From: Arachis hypogaea
Lineage: Eukaryota > Streptophyta > Magnoliopsida > Fabales > Fabaceae
Direction: 5' to 3'
NCBI RefSeq assembly: GCF_003086295.3
Contig: NC_092053.1
Span: forward strand, 88,260,745 to 88,324,744
Length of the DNA: 64,000 bases
Shown: piece by piece, positions 12,128-23,814 of the stretch
Position numbering within the stretch: position 1 is the first letter of the stretch
How the letters are laid out: each line of letters starts with the position of its first letter
Translations under genes and position numbers: made by a program
The notes under the pieces: generated by a model
What the model was told of the DNA's origin: nothing
The model's database searches: none
The model's input: the letters and a program-made list of their open reading frames with translations, nothing else

Positions 12128-13117
12128 GGCCTTAGTTTTTACATTCAAAGAGGACTGACATTCGGAAATGGGGGATTGAAGAGGGGTCTTCGGACTCCCT
12201 CCCCTCACACACTTTTCCTTCCCTTTCTTTTCTTTGTACTTTTCATTTATGAATTTTGAAGTTTCAATTTTAGTTTTAATCTTAGTTTTAATCTTTATCT
12301 TTACTTTTCTGCACTTTCTTTCTTTTCTATTTTGGTAGAGCAATGATTAACTAACTCTTTTCATTGGGTTAGAGAGCTCTATTGTGATTCAATGGATCAA
12401 TTGTAGTTCTTATTCTTCTTCTTCTTTCTTTTCTCTTGATTTTACTAGAGAGCTTTCGATCTTCATCTAATTGGGTAATTGTCTCGGAAGAGAAATTGCT
12501 CATACTTGGAATTCCTCTGAACCTTGGAAGAGGAATGAGGAAATCATGCTAGAAATGCTCTCTCACATTGGATTAGGTTGGGGGTTGGATGGATATTGTG
12601 ACATTTAATCTTACCAATACTTTGATCTATGAATGTGTGTGGTATAATCAGTGACCAAACTTCATCTCTTCCCATGAGCAATTAAATCAAGGAATTGGGA
12701 AATTGTTCAAGCTTAGAGAGATTGGATTGCCCAGGAATTGGGATCCAATCACTTAAGATTGCCAAGGAGATCAATGAATGCATTGATTAAGGAAGAGATG
12801 AGAATGAACTTGATCCGGAGGATTGCAATATCTCTTGATTCCAATGTTCATTTTATTTTTAGTTCTTACATTTACTTTTCTTGCCATTTTACTTGTCTGC
12901 ACTTTATTGCTTTTCCTTTCTTTTCTGTCAATTTACAATTCCAGCTGCTCATCATCCAAATCTGAACCGTCTGACTAGGATAATCAATTAACCATTGATT
13001 GCTTAATCCGTTAATCTCTGTGGGATTCGACCTCACTCTTTTGTGAGTTATTACTTGACGACAATTCGGTATACTTTCCGAAGGGAGATTTGTTGAGAGA
13101 CAAGTTTTCGTGCATCA

Positions 13118-15718
13118 GTTACTAGAGGCTGGGATTATTTATCCTATTTCTAATAGCCCCTGGGTGAGCCCTGTCCAAGTTATCCCCAAGAAGGGAGGCA
13201 TGACAGTGGTTCATAATGAAAAGAATGAACTGGTTTCCACAAGAACAGTTACAGGGTGGCGTATGTGTATTGACTACAGAAGGCTCAATACAGCCACCAG
13301 AAAGGATCATTTTCCTTTACCATTCATAGACTAGATGCTAGAGAGACTAGCAGGCCATGAATACTACTGCTTTTTGGATGGCTATTCAGGCTACAACCAA
13401 ATTATAGTGGATCCTCTAGACCAAGAGAAAACAGCATTCACATGTCCATCTGGAGTATTTGCTTACAGAAGAATGCCTTTTGGTCTATGCAATGCACCTG
13501 CAACCTTTCAGAGGTGCATGCTCTCTATCTTCTCTGATATGGTAGAGAAGTTCCTGGAAGTCTTCATGGATGACTTCTCAGTATTTGGAGACTCATTTAG
13601 CTCCTGTCTTGATCATCTAGCACTTGTCTTGAAAAGGTGCCAAGAGACTAACCTGGTCTTAAACTGGGAAAAATGTCACTTTATGGCGACTGAAGGAATT
13701 GTCCTTGGGCACAAAATTTCAAGCAAGGGAATAGAGGTGGATCAAGCCAAGGTAGAGGTAATTGAGAAATTACCACCACCTGCCAATGTTAAGGCAATCA
13801 GAAGCTTTCTGGGGCATGCAGGATTCTATAGGAGGTTCATAAAGGATTTTTCAAAAATTGCAAAACCTCTAAGCAACCTGCTAGCTGCTGACACGCCATT
13901 TGTATTTGACACATAGTGTCTGCAGGCGTTTGAGACCCTAAAAGCCAAGCTGGTTACAGCACCAGTCATCTCTGCACCTGACTGGACATTACCATTCGAA
14001 TTAATGTGTGATGCCAGTGACCATGCCATTGGTGCAGTGTTAGGACAAAGGCATAACAAGCTTCTGCACATCATTTACTATGCCAGTCGTGTTCTAAATA
14101 ACGCACAGAAGAATTACACAACCACAGAAAAGGAGTTACTTGCAATGGTTTCTGCCATTGACAAGTTTAGATCCTATTTAGTAGGTTCAAAAGTGATTGT
14201 GTATACTGACCATGTTGCTCTTAAATATCTACTCACAAAGCAGGATTCAAAACCCAGGCTCATAAGATGGGTGTTGCTTCTGCAAGAGTTTGATATAGAA
14301 ATAAGAGACAAAAAGGGACAGAGAACCAGGTAGCTGATCACCTGTCCCGGATAGAAACAGTAGCAAGGGCGTCCCTCCCTCCTACTGAGATCTCTAAGAC
14401 CTTTCTGGATGAGCAACTTTTTGCCATTCAAGAAGCACCATGATTTGCAGACATTGCAAATTATAAAGCTGTGAGGTTCATACCCCAGGAGTACAGCAGG
14501 TTGCAAAAGAAAAAACTAATTTCTGATGCAAAGTACTACTTATGGGATGATCCATATCTCTTTAAGAGATGCGCAGACAGAATGATCCGCAGATGCGTCC
14601 CTAGAGAGGAGGCACAGAAGATCCTGTGGCATTGCCATGGATCACAGTATGGAGGACATTTCAGAAGTGAGCGAACAGCCACTAAAGTCCTCCAATGTGG
14701 CTTCTATTGGCCTACTCTCTATCGAGATGCCCGAGAGTTTGTGCGTAACTGTGACAGTTGCCAAAGAGCTGGTAACTTGCCTCATGGTTATGCCATGCCT
14801 CAACAAGGGATCTTAGAGATTGAGTTGTTTGACGTATGGGGTATTGACTTCATGGGTCCTGTCCCACTATCATACTCAAACACTTACATTCTGGTGGCAG
14901 TAGACTACGTATCTAAATGGGTGGAAGCAATTGCCACACCCACTAATGATACCAAGACCGTGCTGAAGTTCCTTCAGAAATATATTTTCAGCAGATTTGG
15001 TGTTCCCAGAGTACTAATTAGTGATGGGGGCACCCATTTCTGCAATAAACAGCTTTACTCTGCTATGGTTCGATATGGAATTAGCCACAAAGTAGCAACT
15101 CCGTATTATCCACAGATAAATGGGCAGGATGAGGTCTCTAACAGAGAATTAAAGAGAATTCTGGAACGGACTGTAATTGCCCGTAGAAAGGATTGGGCAA
15201 AGAGCTTGGATGATGCTCTGTGGGCATACAGAACAGCATTCAAGACTCCTATAGGAACCTCTCCATACCAGCTTGTGTATGGCAAGGCCTGTCATCTGCC
15301 CGTGGAACTGGAACATAAAGCCTACTGGGCAACCAAATTCCTAAACATGGATGCTAAGTTAGCTGGTGAGAAAAGATTGCTCCAGCTAAATGAGCTAGAG
15401 GAGTTCAGACTCAATGCTTTTGATAATGCCAAAATTTATAAGGAAAAAGCAAAAAAGTGGCATGACAAGAAATTGTCATCCAAAGTCTTTGAGCCAGGAC
15501 AAAAAGTTCTGCTGTTCAACTCTAGGCTCAGATTATTCCCCGGGAAATTAAAATCCCGATGGAGGGGACCATATGTGATTACAGGAGTGTCACCATATGG
15601 ATATGTTGAGCTTCAAGATATTGATTCTGACAAAAAGTTTATTGTTAATGGACAGAGAATCAAACATTATCTTGAAAGCAATTTTGAGCAAGAATGCTCA
15701 AAACTGAGACTTGAATGA
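13118..15718 (+). pseudogene. pol: Athila pol: RT, RNase H and integrase, with stops and a frameshift
   Basis: RT shows FLDGYSGYNQI (first catalytic Asp) and FMDDFSVFGD (catalytic Asp pair) at about 13370-13590. RNase H shows [24 protein letters not shown] and [11 protein letters not shown] (13990-14240). Integrase (14471-15718) keeps the His/Cys zinc site (CHGSQYGGH, then CDSC), [13 protein letters not shown] and the Glu in [10 protein letters not shown], then a basic C-terminal domain. Damage: TAG at 13332-13334, TAG at 13914-13916, a one-base deletion near 14310-14330 in the linker, and TGA near 14442 before the integrase. Domain order RT-RH-IN is that of Ty3/gypsy. The integrase frame itself is open for 415 residues. 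Confidence 0.93.
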
Positions 15719-15919
15719 AGCTCAGGAAAGGTCCAACTAAAGACAATAAAGAAGCGCTTGCTGGGAGGCAACCCAGCCATTAGCAAGTTATTTGTCTTAA
15801 TTAATACTTGTAGAAGTTTGATATACATTTTTCTTCAAAGGTTAATCATCAAAATTAAAGGAATTCATAGAGTTACAGAAGGATTCAGTGCAAAAACCAG
15901 AGAAAAGGAGCTTGCTGGC

Positions 15920-16135
15920 AAGAAAACGCCAATAAAGGGCATTTTGGGCGTTAAACGCCAGTAAAGGTACCATTTTGGGCGTTAAACACCAGAATGGGTA
16001 CCATTCTGGGCGTTTAACGCCATAATTGCAGCATCCTGGGCATTCAGCAAAACGCCCAGTGATAAAGGGGTTTCTGGCGTTTAACGCCAGCCAGGGTACC
16101 TTCTTAATTTCTTAATTTCTGGCGTTCAAAAACTC
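15920..16135. repeat. GGCGTTTAACGCC palindrome cluster
   Basis: Five or more copies or near copies of TGGGCGTTAAACGCCAG, some perfect inverted repeats such as CTGGCGTTTAACGCCAG near 16074. Related motifs occur in the LTR U3 (2530, 19150) and at the gag-protease junction (5680-5720, 9235-9340). Confidence 0.85.
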
Positions 16136-16346
16136 AATTATCTTCTTAATTTCTTTCCAAATCTTTTTCAACTCATCATATCATCTTTTAATTCTTAGAT
16201 GCATAACCAAATTTTCGGATTTAACATCTTTATATCTTTTTTAATTACAAATCTCATCTTTTTCATATCATGATTTTATTTTCTTCCATCAATCATATCT
16301 CTATCTCATATCTCTTTCAAATTTTTTGAAATCCCTCCCCTCCTCC

Positions 16347-16354
16347 TATAAATA
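16347..16354 (+). promoter_or_regulatory. TATA box upstream of env-like ORF
   Basis: TATAAATA lies about 150 bp upstream of the ATG at 16499 and is followed by a C/T-rich leader with no ATG on the plus strand before 16391. This layout resembles a core promoter and could drive the env-like ORF separately from the LTR. It is a sequence resemblance only. Confidence 0.4.
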
Positions 16355-16498
16355 TACATTCGGCCATCCCCTCCTCTATACCATTCGAATTTGCCTCCTT
16401 TCCTCTCTCTCCCCTTTCCTTTCTTTTGCTTAAGGGCAAACAAACCTCTAAGTTTGGTGTATTTTTCTGTGATCACTGAGCTAAAATTCATCAAGATC

Positions 16499-17612
16499 AT
16501 GGCACCTAAGGGAAATCAAACCAAATCAAGAGGCAAGAAAGAGAATACTCCAAGGAGTCTTTGGAATCAAGAGAGGTTCTTAATCAAAGAACATGCAGAC
16601 CATTACCGTAAAATAATGGTCTAAGGTCAGTGATCCCGGAAGTTAAATTCAATATAAAAGAGGATGAATATCCGGAGATCCAAGAGCAAATTCGAAACAG
16701 AGGATGGAAAATTCTAGCCAATCCTGAGACAAAGGTTGGAAGAAACATGGTTCAAGAATTCTACTCAAATCTGTGGCTGACAGGTAAGCAGAGAATAACT
16801 GGAACCGCCTTTCATACCTACCGAACCATGGTCAGAGGGAGGCTTATTTACTTCCATCTGGATAAAATAAGAGAGATCTTCAAATTACCTCAACTACAAG
16901 ATGATCCAAAATCCTTTAATAGGAGAATGGTGAGAGTAGATAAGGGGTTAGATCAAGTTCTAGAGGACATATGCCTCCCTGGAACTAAGTGGATAACCAA
17001 TTCAAAAGGTGTCCCAAACCAACTCAAGAGGGGAGATCTCAAACCAGTTGCAAGAGGCTGGTTGGACTTCATTGGGCGTCCTATATTGCCCACTAGCAAC
17101 CGCTCTGAGGTCACTGTCAAAAGAGCAGTGATGATTCATTGTATTATGCTTGGAAAAGAAGTGGAGATTCATCATCTTACACAATTGCAAACAAGAACTC
17201 CGCTGAAGCCAAACTGGCCTACCCAAGCTTACTTTCTCTGCTATGTAAAGATGCTGGGGTGAGGATGGGAGTAGATGAATTCATCCCAATCGAACACCCA
17301 ATCACCAAGAAGTCAATGGAAGGACAAGTGCAAGACAACTCCATCAAAAGGAGGGCGCAGGAGTTCCTCCCAGAAATTCCTAAAATTGACTACTGGACCC
17401 ACCTAGAAGCATCTGTTACCAAGCTGCAAGAAGCTATGGAACAACTTAAGGAAGAACAGCAGAATCAAAACTGCATGCTCTGCAAACTGCTGAAAGAACA
17501 GGAGAAGCAGGGGCGTGAGCTAAAGGAGCTGAAGCGCCAAAAGCTCTCCCTTGAAGGACCAAGCACCCCACAAATTGAGGGAGCATCCACTTCTCAAAAT
17601 CAAGGTTGTTGA
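16499..17612 (+). pseudogene. Athila env-like ORF, frameshifted
   Basis: Starts MAPKGNQTKSRGKK, runs 41 codons to a stop at 16624, then continues in another frame (16630-17262) and a third (to 17612). The central part (EFYSNLWL, then the tract around RTMVRGRLIYFHLDKIREIF and ICLPGTKW) matches the Athila ORF family found downstream of integrase. The C-terminal part is a glutamine/glutamate-rich coiled coil (LQEAMEQLKEEQQNQN) with a Thr/Ser-rich tail. I see no clear signal peptide or membrane segment, so envelope-like describes position, not a shown function. At least two frameshifts (near 16620 and 17170-17190) inactivate it. Confidence 0.85.
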
Positions 17613-18753
17613 GTCCTAACTCTGTGATAACCTTTATTATTAAGAGTCTATTTTAAGAGTCATTTATTTTTCTGTTTTTATTTTCTGCCTTCTATTATTA
17701 TTGGTTTGCTCCTATATTTATTTTTGAGTCTTATTGTCATTCCATGATTAATAAAATTTAAAGTTTATGTCTTAAAGCTATAAATGTCCCATGAATCCAT
17801 CACCTTTCTTAAAAGAAAGGTATTTTTAATTGAAAAAGAAAAAGAAGTACATGAATTTTGAATTTTAAAACAGTTTAATTATTTTGATGTGGTGGCAATA
17901 CTATTGTTTTCTGAATGAATGCTTGAACAGTGCATATTTTTGAATTTGATTGTTTATGAATGTTAAAATTGTTGGCTCTTGAAAGAATGATGGGAAAAGG
18001 AGAAATGTTGTCTGATGATCTGAAAAATCATAAAATTGATTCTTGAAGCAAGAAAAAGCAGTGAAAAGCTAGCAGAAAAAAAAAGGAGAAAAGAAAAAGA
18101 AAGAAAAATAAAAGCAAGCAGAAAAAGCCAATACCCCTTTAAACCAAAAGGCAAGGGTGATAAAAAGGATCCAAGGCTTTGAGCATCAGTGGATAGGAGG
18201 GCCCACAGGAATAAAATCCTGGCCTAAGCGGCTAAACCAAGCTATCCCTAACCATGTGCTTGTGGCGTGAAGGTGTCAAGTGAAAACTTGAGACTGAGCG
18301 GTTAAAGTCAAGGTCCAAAGCAAAAAGAAGAGTGTGCTTAAGAACCCTGGACACCTCTAATAGGGGACTCTAGCAAAGCTGAGTCACAATCTGAAAAGGT
18401 TCCCCAGTTATGTGTCGGTGGCATTTATGTATCCGGTGGTAATACTGGAAAACAAAGTTCTTAGGGCCACAGCCAAGACTCATAAAGTAGCTGTGTTCAA
18501 GAATCAACATACTTAACTAGGAGAATCAATAACACTATCTGGATTCTGAGTTCCTATAGATGCCAGTCATTCTGAACTTTAAGGAATAAAGTGAGATGCC
18601 AAAACTGTTCAGAAGCAAAAAGCTAAAAGCCTCGCTCATCTAATTAATACTAATCTTCATAGATGTTTTTGGAATTCATTGTATATTCTCTTCTTTTTAT
18701 CCTATTTGATTTTCAGTTGCTTGGGGACAAGCAACAATTTAAGTTTGGTGTTG
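17613..18753 (+). other. Athila 3' non-coding region and PPT zone
   Basis: No ORF. It includes a purine-rich run at 18050-18130 and a stretch at 18400-18520 (GTGGCATTTATGTATCCGG and following) that I recognise as conserved near the 3' end of legume Athila elements. The last 35 bases (GGGGACAAGCAAC... AAGTTTGGTGTTG) precede the 3' LTR and must hold the polypurine tract, which is not a clean purine run here. Confidence 0.6.
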
Positions 18754-20238
18754 TGATGAGCGGATAATTTATACGCTTTTTGGCATTGTTTTTAGTATGT
18801 TTTTAGTATATTTTAATTAGTTTTTTTTATATTTTTATTAGTTTTTATTTAAAATTCACTTTTCTGGACTTTACTATGAGTTTGTGTGTTTTTCTATGAT
18901 TTCAGGTATTTTCTGGCTGAAATTGAGGGACCTGAGCAAAAATCTGAATCAGAGGCTGGAAAACGACTGCAGATGCTGTTGGATTCTGACCTCCCTGCAC
19001 TCAAAGTGGATTTTCTGGAGCTACAAAAGCCCAATTGGTGCGCTCTTAATTGCGTTGGAAATTAGACATCCTAGGCTTTTCAGCAATATAATAGTCCATA
19101 ATTTGCCCGAGATTTGATGGCCCAAACAGGCGTTTTAATTCAGCTCAAGAATTCTGCCGTTTAACGCCGGAACTGGCATAAAAACTGGAGTTAAACGCCC
19201 AAACTGGCACAAAAGCTGGCGTTTAACTCCAAGAAAAGTCTCTACACATGAAAGCTTCAATGCTCAGCCCAAGCACACACCAAGTGGGCCCCGGAAGTGG
19301 ATTTTTACACTAAACACCCTAGCTTACTCTTTTTCTGTAACCCTAGGTCACCAGTTTACTATAAAAACTACTTTTAGTGATTCATCTTGTACCTCATGAC
19401 ACTTTACATGTTTCCTATTGTATTCTCTACGGCATGAGTCTCTAAACCCCATTGTTGGGGGTGAGGAGCTCTGCTGTTCTTTATGAATTAATGCAATTAC
19501 TACTGTTTTCCATTCTATCACGCTTGCTTCTATTCTAAGATATTTATTCGCACTTCAACCTGATGAATGTGATGATCCGTGACACTCATCATCATTCTCA
19601 CCTATGAACGCGTGCCTGACAACCACCTCCGTTCTACCTTAGATTGAATGCATATCTCTTAGCCTCATGATTCAGATCAGAGTCTTCGTGGTATAAGCTA
19701 GAATTATTGGCGGCCATTCCTGAGATCCGGAACGTCTAAACCTTGTCTGTGGTATTCTGAGTTGGGCGTGTGACAGACGCAAAAGGATCAATGGATCCTA
19801 TTCCAGCATGATCGAGAACCGACAGATGATTAGCCGTGCGGTGACAGCGTATTTGGAACGTTTTCACTGAGAGGACGGGAAGTAGCCATTAACAACGGTG
19901 ATGCCCAACATAAAGCTTGCCATGAAAGGAGCCTTGCGTGCATGAAGAAGAAGATAGTAGGAAAGCAAAGATTCAGAAGACAAAGCATCTCCAAAGCCTC
20001 AACCTGTTCTTCATTACTGCATAACAAGTATTTATTTCATGTTCTTTTACTTTTTGCAATTCAATCTGAGAATTATTGATATCCTGACTAAGAGTTACAA
20101 GATAACCATAGCTTGCTTCAAGCCGACAATCTCCGTGGGATCGACCCTTACTCACGTAAGGTATTACTTGGACGACCCAATGCACTTGCTGGTTAGTTGT
20201 GCGGAGTTGCAAAAGTGTGATTGTAATTTCGTGCACCA
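18754..20238 (+). repeat. 3' LTR of Athila-type element
   Basis: 1485 bp, pairs with 2144-3666. It lacks about 47 bp after GGTATTCTGAG (near 19758) that the 5' copy has, and has an extra T-rich segment near 18822. It ends GTGCACCA, followed by ATTAT, the target duplication. TATA box at 19360-19367. Confidence 0.93.
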
Positions 20239-20405
20239 ATTATCTTCTCTTTTTTTCCTTTGCTTTTTCTTCTTCAATTTTAGATTAATAGATTCAGATT
20301 CAGTTTTCTATCCTTTTTTATTGTGCCTATAATTATATTTTTGTTATAGGGATTAGATTAAAAGAGTGAGATTCCATCACCAAAAGAGTTAGCAAGTAAG
20401 TCTTC
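20239..20405. other. Short original flank between two retrotransposons
   Basis: Only 167 bp separate the two large elements. It begins with the Athila duplication ATTAT and ends with TCTTC (20401-20405), the target duplication of element B. It is T-rich with no gene. Continuation of this flank lies at 52165. Confidence 0.75.
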
Positions 20406-23400
20406 TATAAGACTCCAGATTTTTAAAAATTAAATAATAAGTTACTTAAGATTTATTATATTTAATTAAGATTATATTTTAAGAGATTTTATGTATAAAT
20501 TAAACAATTTCTTATTTATGAGTCAAAGTTTTAATAATTGAATAATAATCAGGATTATATATGTTTTAAATTTGAATAATTAAATTTTTAATTTTATTTT
20601 ATAATTTAAAGAAAATTAATTTGATTATCTTATCTCTAATTACTGAATTAAAATATTTATTTGAAAATAAATCTAAAAGTTGATAATTAAATAGTATTTT
20701 CATAAATGAGTGTTGGGTTAAAAAAATTAGTTTTCAATTACTATATATCCCTAATATTTATTCAAATTACCAAACTACCTAAAAAAGTAAAAATCCCCAA
20801 ATTGAAACCGTAATTTACCTTAACCTAAACATAATTGAAACACATTATAACCCTAACCTAACCTAGCCACCGCCACTCACCCTACCCCTCCCCCCCCTTT
20901 TTTCCCCAAACACGCAGCAGAAGGAGAAAAAAAACAAATAAAGAAAAAAAATTGAGGGTAAAGAGTAGAGAACGGGAGACAGAGGAGAGGGAAAAGAAGA
21001 AGGGGATGTGCCAGTGCTGGTGGGTCTTGCCGCCGCCGTTGTCGCTCCCAAGCCAATCGCCGTCGAGTCATTGAAAGGGAGAGAAAGAGTTCGCGGGGAT
21101 GAAGGAATGAGGCATGCGAAGAGAACCACAACGGGAAGGGGAAGAAGACGTTGCCTTGCATCTTGTTGTTGCCGCCACCGTCACCCTTATCGCAAACTGC
21201 CGTCGTCGTCGTCACAGTGGGTTGGAGCCGCCGTCGAACCAACCACTGTCATCGATAGGAAGCCAGTCGCTGTTCATGCCTCCATCACTTCAAATCCGTT
21301 GATGCCGCTGATGATAAAGAAAGAGAGAGAGAGGCGCGAGCTGAGTGGAGGAGGGAAGAGCCGCTGGGTGTTGCCAAGCCTTGCCTCCGCCACCTCTACT
21401 GCCGGAAATCGCCGCTAAATCCTCTATCTTGGTAAGCTCTAACCTTGCTTCTAAATCTCCCTGCTTGTTAAGTCCGTTGTTACTGTGAGCATGTTGACGA
21501 GGTTGTTTGTGCTAGGTTTATGGTTATCGCGATTTTTCTATTGTACATCACCACCGGAGTTGTCGCTACTTGGCTTAGTTATTTCTTGTCAGTTGTGGTA
21601 AGCATTTATATTTTGAAAATCCCTTTAGTCACTATTCTCTTACCTTACGTTGAGGTTTTACTGCGTTAATTGCTATAAGATTGAGTTTCGGTTATTATAT
21701 ATTGTGATTAGAGTTGCTGTGGTGGTTGCAGAATCGGGTTGGAGTTGAGGTTGCGGCTGCTAAGGTTACAGGCCGAGAAGAAGGGGTTTTAATACGCTGT
21801 ATAGTTTTCAAGTTTCGAAGAGTTGAGGTAGGGATTTTTATAAAAATTTATTTTATATTATAGAGTTGTTATAAATAGATATTGGTGTGAAAAATATACT
21901 TTTGTGATTATGACTGTCTTGTGGATGTGGTTGTTTGCTGGATTGAATTACTAATTGCTTGATTGCTAGAGTGGTGTGCGGTTGTTGATAAGAAATTGGT
22001 TTGAAAAGTTATTTAGTTGATTATTATGAAAAGTTGTTTTTCTTGGTTTTGAAGTTAATTTGATAATGTAAATGGATCGGCTTTGGAAATGATTTAAGAT
22101 ATGAAAATGAATTGATTTTGGAAGCGGTTTGATTTTGAGTTAGTTTAATTCTATAAATGATTTAATATTTGAGCTGGTTTGATTTTGAAAAAGATTTATT
22201 ATTGGAATTGGTTCGGTTTGAAAATAATTTGTTATTAGAACTAGTTGAATTTAGAAAATGATTGAGATTTGGAAATTGTTGAAAAGGGTTTGAGGAATGT
22301 TTGAAGGGGACTCGAAAAGGGTGGCAGAGTCTAAGTTTTAGAGGAGATGCTAGCAAAATTTTATAAAAATTGGAAGCTTTGTTTGAAGTAACTTTTTAAA
22401 AAGATTTGGTTTTAAAGATTATATTTTTTAAGTTAGATTTATTTATAAGAGAATGAATTATGTTCTGAATTGGTACTGTTGATGAACGGAATGGGAAGAT
22501 GGATGATGATGATTGAAATTGAATGAAGGATGATGAGGAATGATTTTAAAGTATGATTCTTGAATGAATGTAGAAATGAGATATTAATTGATGATGATAA
22601 TGAATTAAAAATATATGAGACTTACAAAATTGAGACAAATTATTGACCCTCTGTATGTAAGATGTGACCTGGCACTTCAACTCCCCGGGTTCCCCCATGG
22701 GATGCATATATATATACTTGAGGATTTGTCTCTCTCCATGAATGAGTTTGGGATTTTTTCTATGGATATTATTGACCTTGGGGATACGCATACAGAGGGA
22801 CTGTCCAATGGTTAGCTACCAGGACATGTCGGGTTGGCTGTATAACTGACAGATGAGCTCATTAGCTATAGGAAAGACATGCATCATATGCATTTGCATG
22901 CTTTGTTTGAGTGTGAATTTGTTTTGGTTTGCCTAATTGCTTAACTGTTATTAACTGCTATCTGAACTATTTACTGTAACTCCTATCTATATCTATGCCT
23001 TTCTTGTCTATTTTGCCTATGTTTGCTCTGGTGTGATACTTTTGTTGATTGAGTATTGGTGCTGAATTGATGATGGTGTTAATAGATTTCGTTGTTGGTT
23101 TCTGATTAAGATTTAGAAAAGTATGAAATATCAAGCTGGTTCAGCAAAGACATAATAAACCTATGCTTGGAATAGGTTGGTCATTCATACTGTTAGGAAA
23201 CTTTTAAGGTTTTTTTTCATCTGAGATGTGAGTTTAAATTTTTGGATAATTAACTTATTTCTTTTAAAAAGGTTTTGAATTTTTGATGGTTAAACCTTCG
23301 GCTTTCATAGGATTCATAAGACAATGATAATCCCTGAGCTTGAAAATAATTTTCTTATTAAATATCTTCTTATGACAATTCTGAAACTTCGTGGTGAGAT

Positions 23401-23799
23401 CGTGTGGTTAGGTTCTCACCCCTTACAACTTTATCTTTTCAGGAAATGGATGACGAGGCTCACGAAGAATTTTTATTAGGTTTTGCTTATTCAATGTTGT
23501 TTTAGTTATTATTTATTTATCCCTCGCCATCAATATTATATTTTGTAAGCGGGATAGAAATTGTATGTTTTGTATGTATATTATATTCATAAGCTACTTA
23601 TGTAAGAACTTTTATATATATGTTTATGCTTGTTTGTTTTCAAGATAAAGTATTTTTTCAACTTTTCAAAGAAAATAGCGATACGATATCGAGTCAAAGA
23701 CTCCTATTTTATTATTAAGTATATGAAGTCATCGTAATACTTCTTGCTATCAGAATGGTGTAGTCAGAAGCATGACACTCTGATAGTGAGGGTGTTACA
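20406..23799 (+). repeat. 5' LTR of element B
   Basis: 3394 bp and uninterrupted. It contains a GC-rich stretch at 21000-21420 with chance ORFs, a region rich in GGTTTGATTTTGAAA-like motifs (22060-22270), a conserved module at 22801-22856, and a splice-acceptor-like TTATCTTTTCAG before 23443. It aligns to the four pieces of the 3' LTR in order. Confidence 0.93.
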
Positions 23800-23802
23800 T
23801 TA

Positions 23803-23814
23803 TGGTATCAGAGC
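23803..23814 (+). other. Primer binding site, initiator tRNA-Met
   Basis: TGGTATCAGAGC, the usual plant initiator-Met PBS core, three bases after the LTR end. It fixes the orientation and the 5' LTR end. Confidence 0.93.

Larger units (their letters stand above)
10575..13117 (+). mobile_element. Solo LTR, family D, plus strand, inside RT
   Basis: 2543 bp, from TGATGCCAGGGCATC to TCGTGCATCA, with duplication GTTAC at 10570-10574 and 13118-13122. Removing it with one GTTAC copy rejoins the RT reading frame of the host element. The 3' part reads like a gypsy LTR end (GGGATTCGACCTCACTC, then TTATTACTTGACGA). The U3 half is filled with ACGTTAGTG/CACTAACGT palindromes. No internal region is present. 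Confidence 0.93.
15719..16498 (+). other. Spacer between integrase and env-like ORF, with palindromes
   Basis: Non-coding. It contains GGCGTTTAACGCC-type palindromes between about 15920 and 16135, then a T/C-rich region with a TATA box. The first bases (about 15757-15790, GCTTGCTGGGAGGCAACCC) are a conserved stretch in legume Athila elements, as I remember them. Confidence 0.65.
2144..20238 (+). mobile_element. Athila-type Ty3/gypsy LTR retrotransposon, broken, with two nested LTRs
   Basis: The element starts TGATGAGCGG and ends GTGCACCA, flanked by the 5-bp duplication ATTAT (2139-2143 and 20239-20243). Order: 5' LTR, tRNA-Asp PBS, gag, protease, RT, RNase H, integrase, env-like ORF, 3' non-coding region, 3' LTR. 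RT before integrase is the gypsy order, and the env-like ORF plus tRNA-Asp primer fit the Athila lineage. Two solo LTRs (5724-9231 and 10575-13117) are inserted in it. Without them and their target duplications it is 12,034 bp, a normal size for Athila. Stops and frameshifts in every ORF make it non-autonomous now. It may belong to the peanut FIDEL group, which has LTRs of similar size as I remember, but I could not check that. Confidence 0.93.

Noticed and set aside
15920..16135. Palindrome cluster as a CRISPR-like array
   Set aside because: Units are irregular in spacing, have no unique spacers of constant length, and sit in a plant retrotransposon.
20863..21418. Several overlapping ORFs in LTR B
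   Set aside because: They overlap on both strands in a GC-rich LTR segment, and the copy at 37750-38230 does not keep the same frames. Chance ORFs.
23803..23814. tRNA gene signal
   Set aside because: Only the complement of a tRNA 3' end is present, next to an LTR; no cloverleaf. It is a primer binding site.
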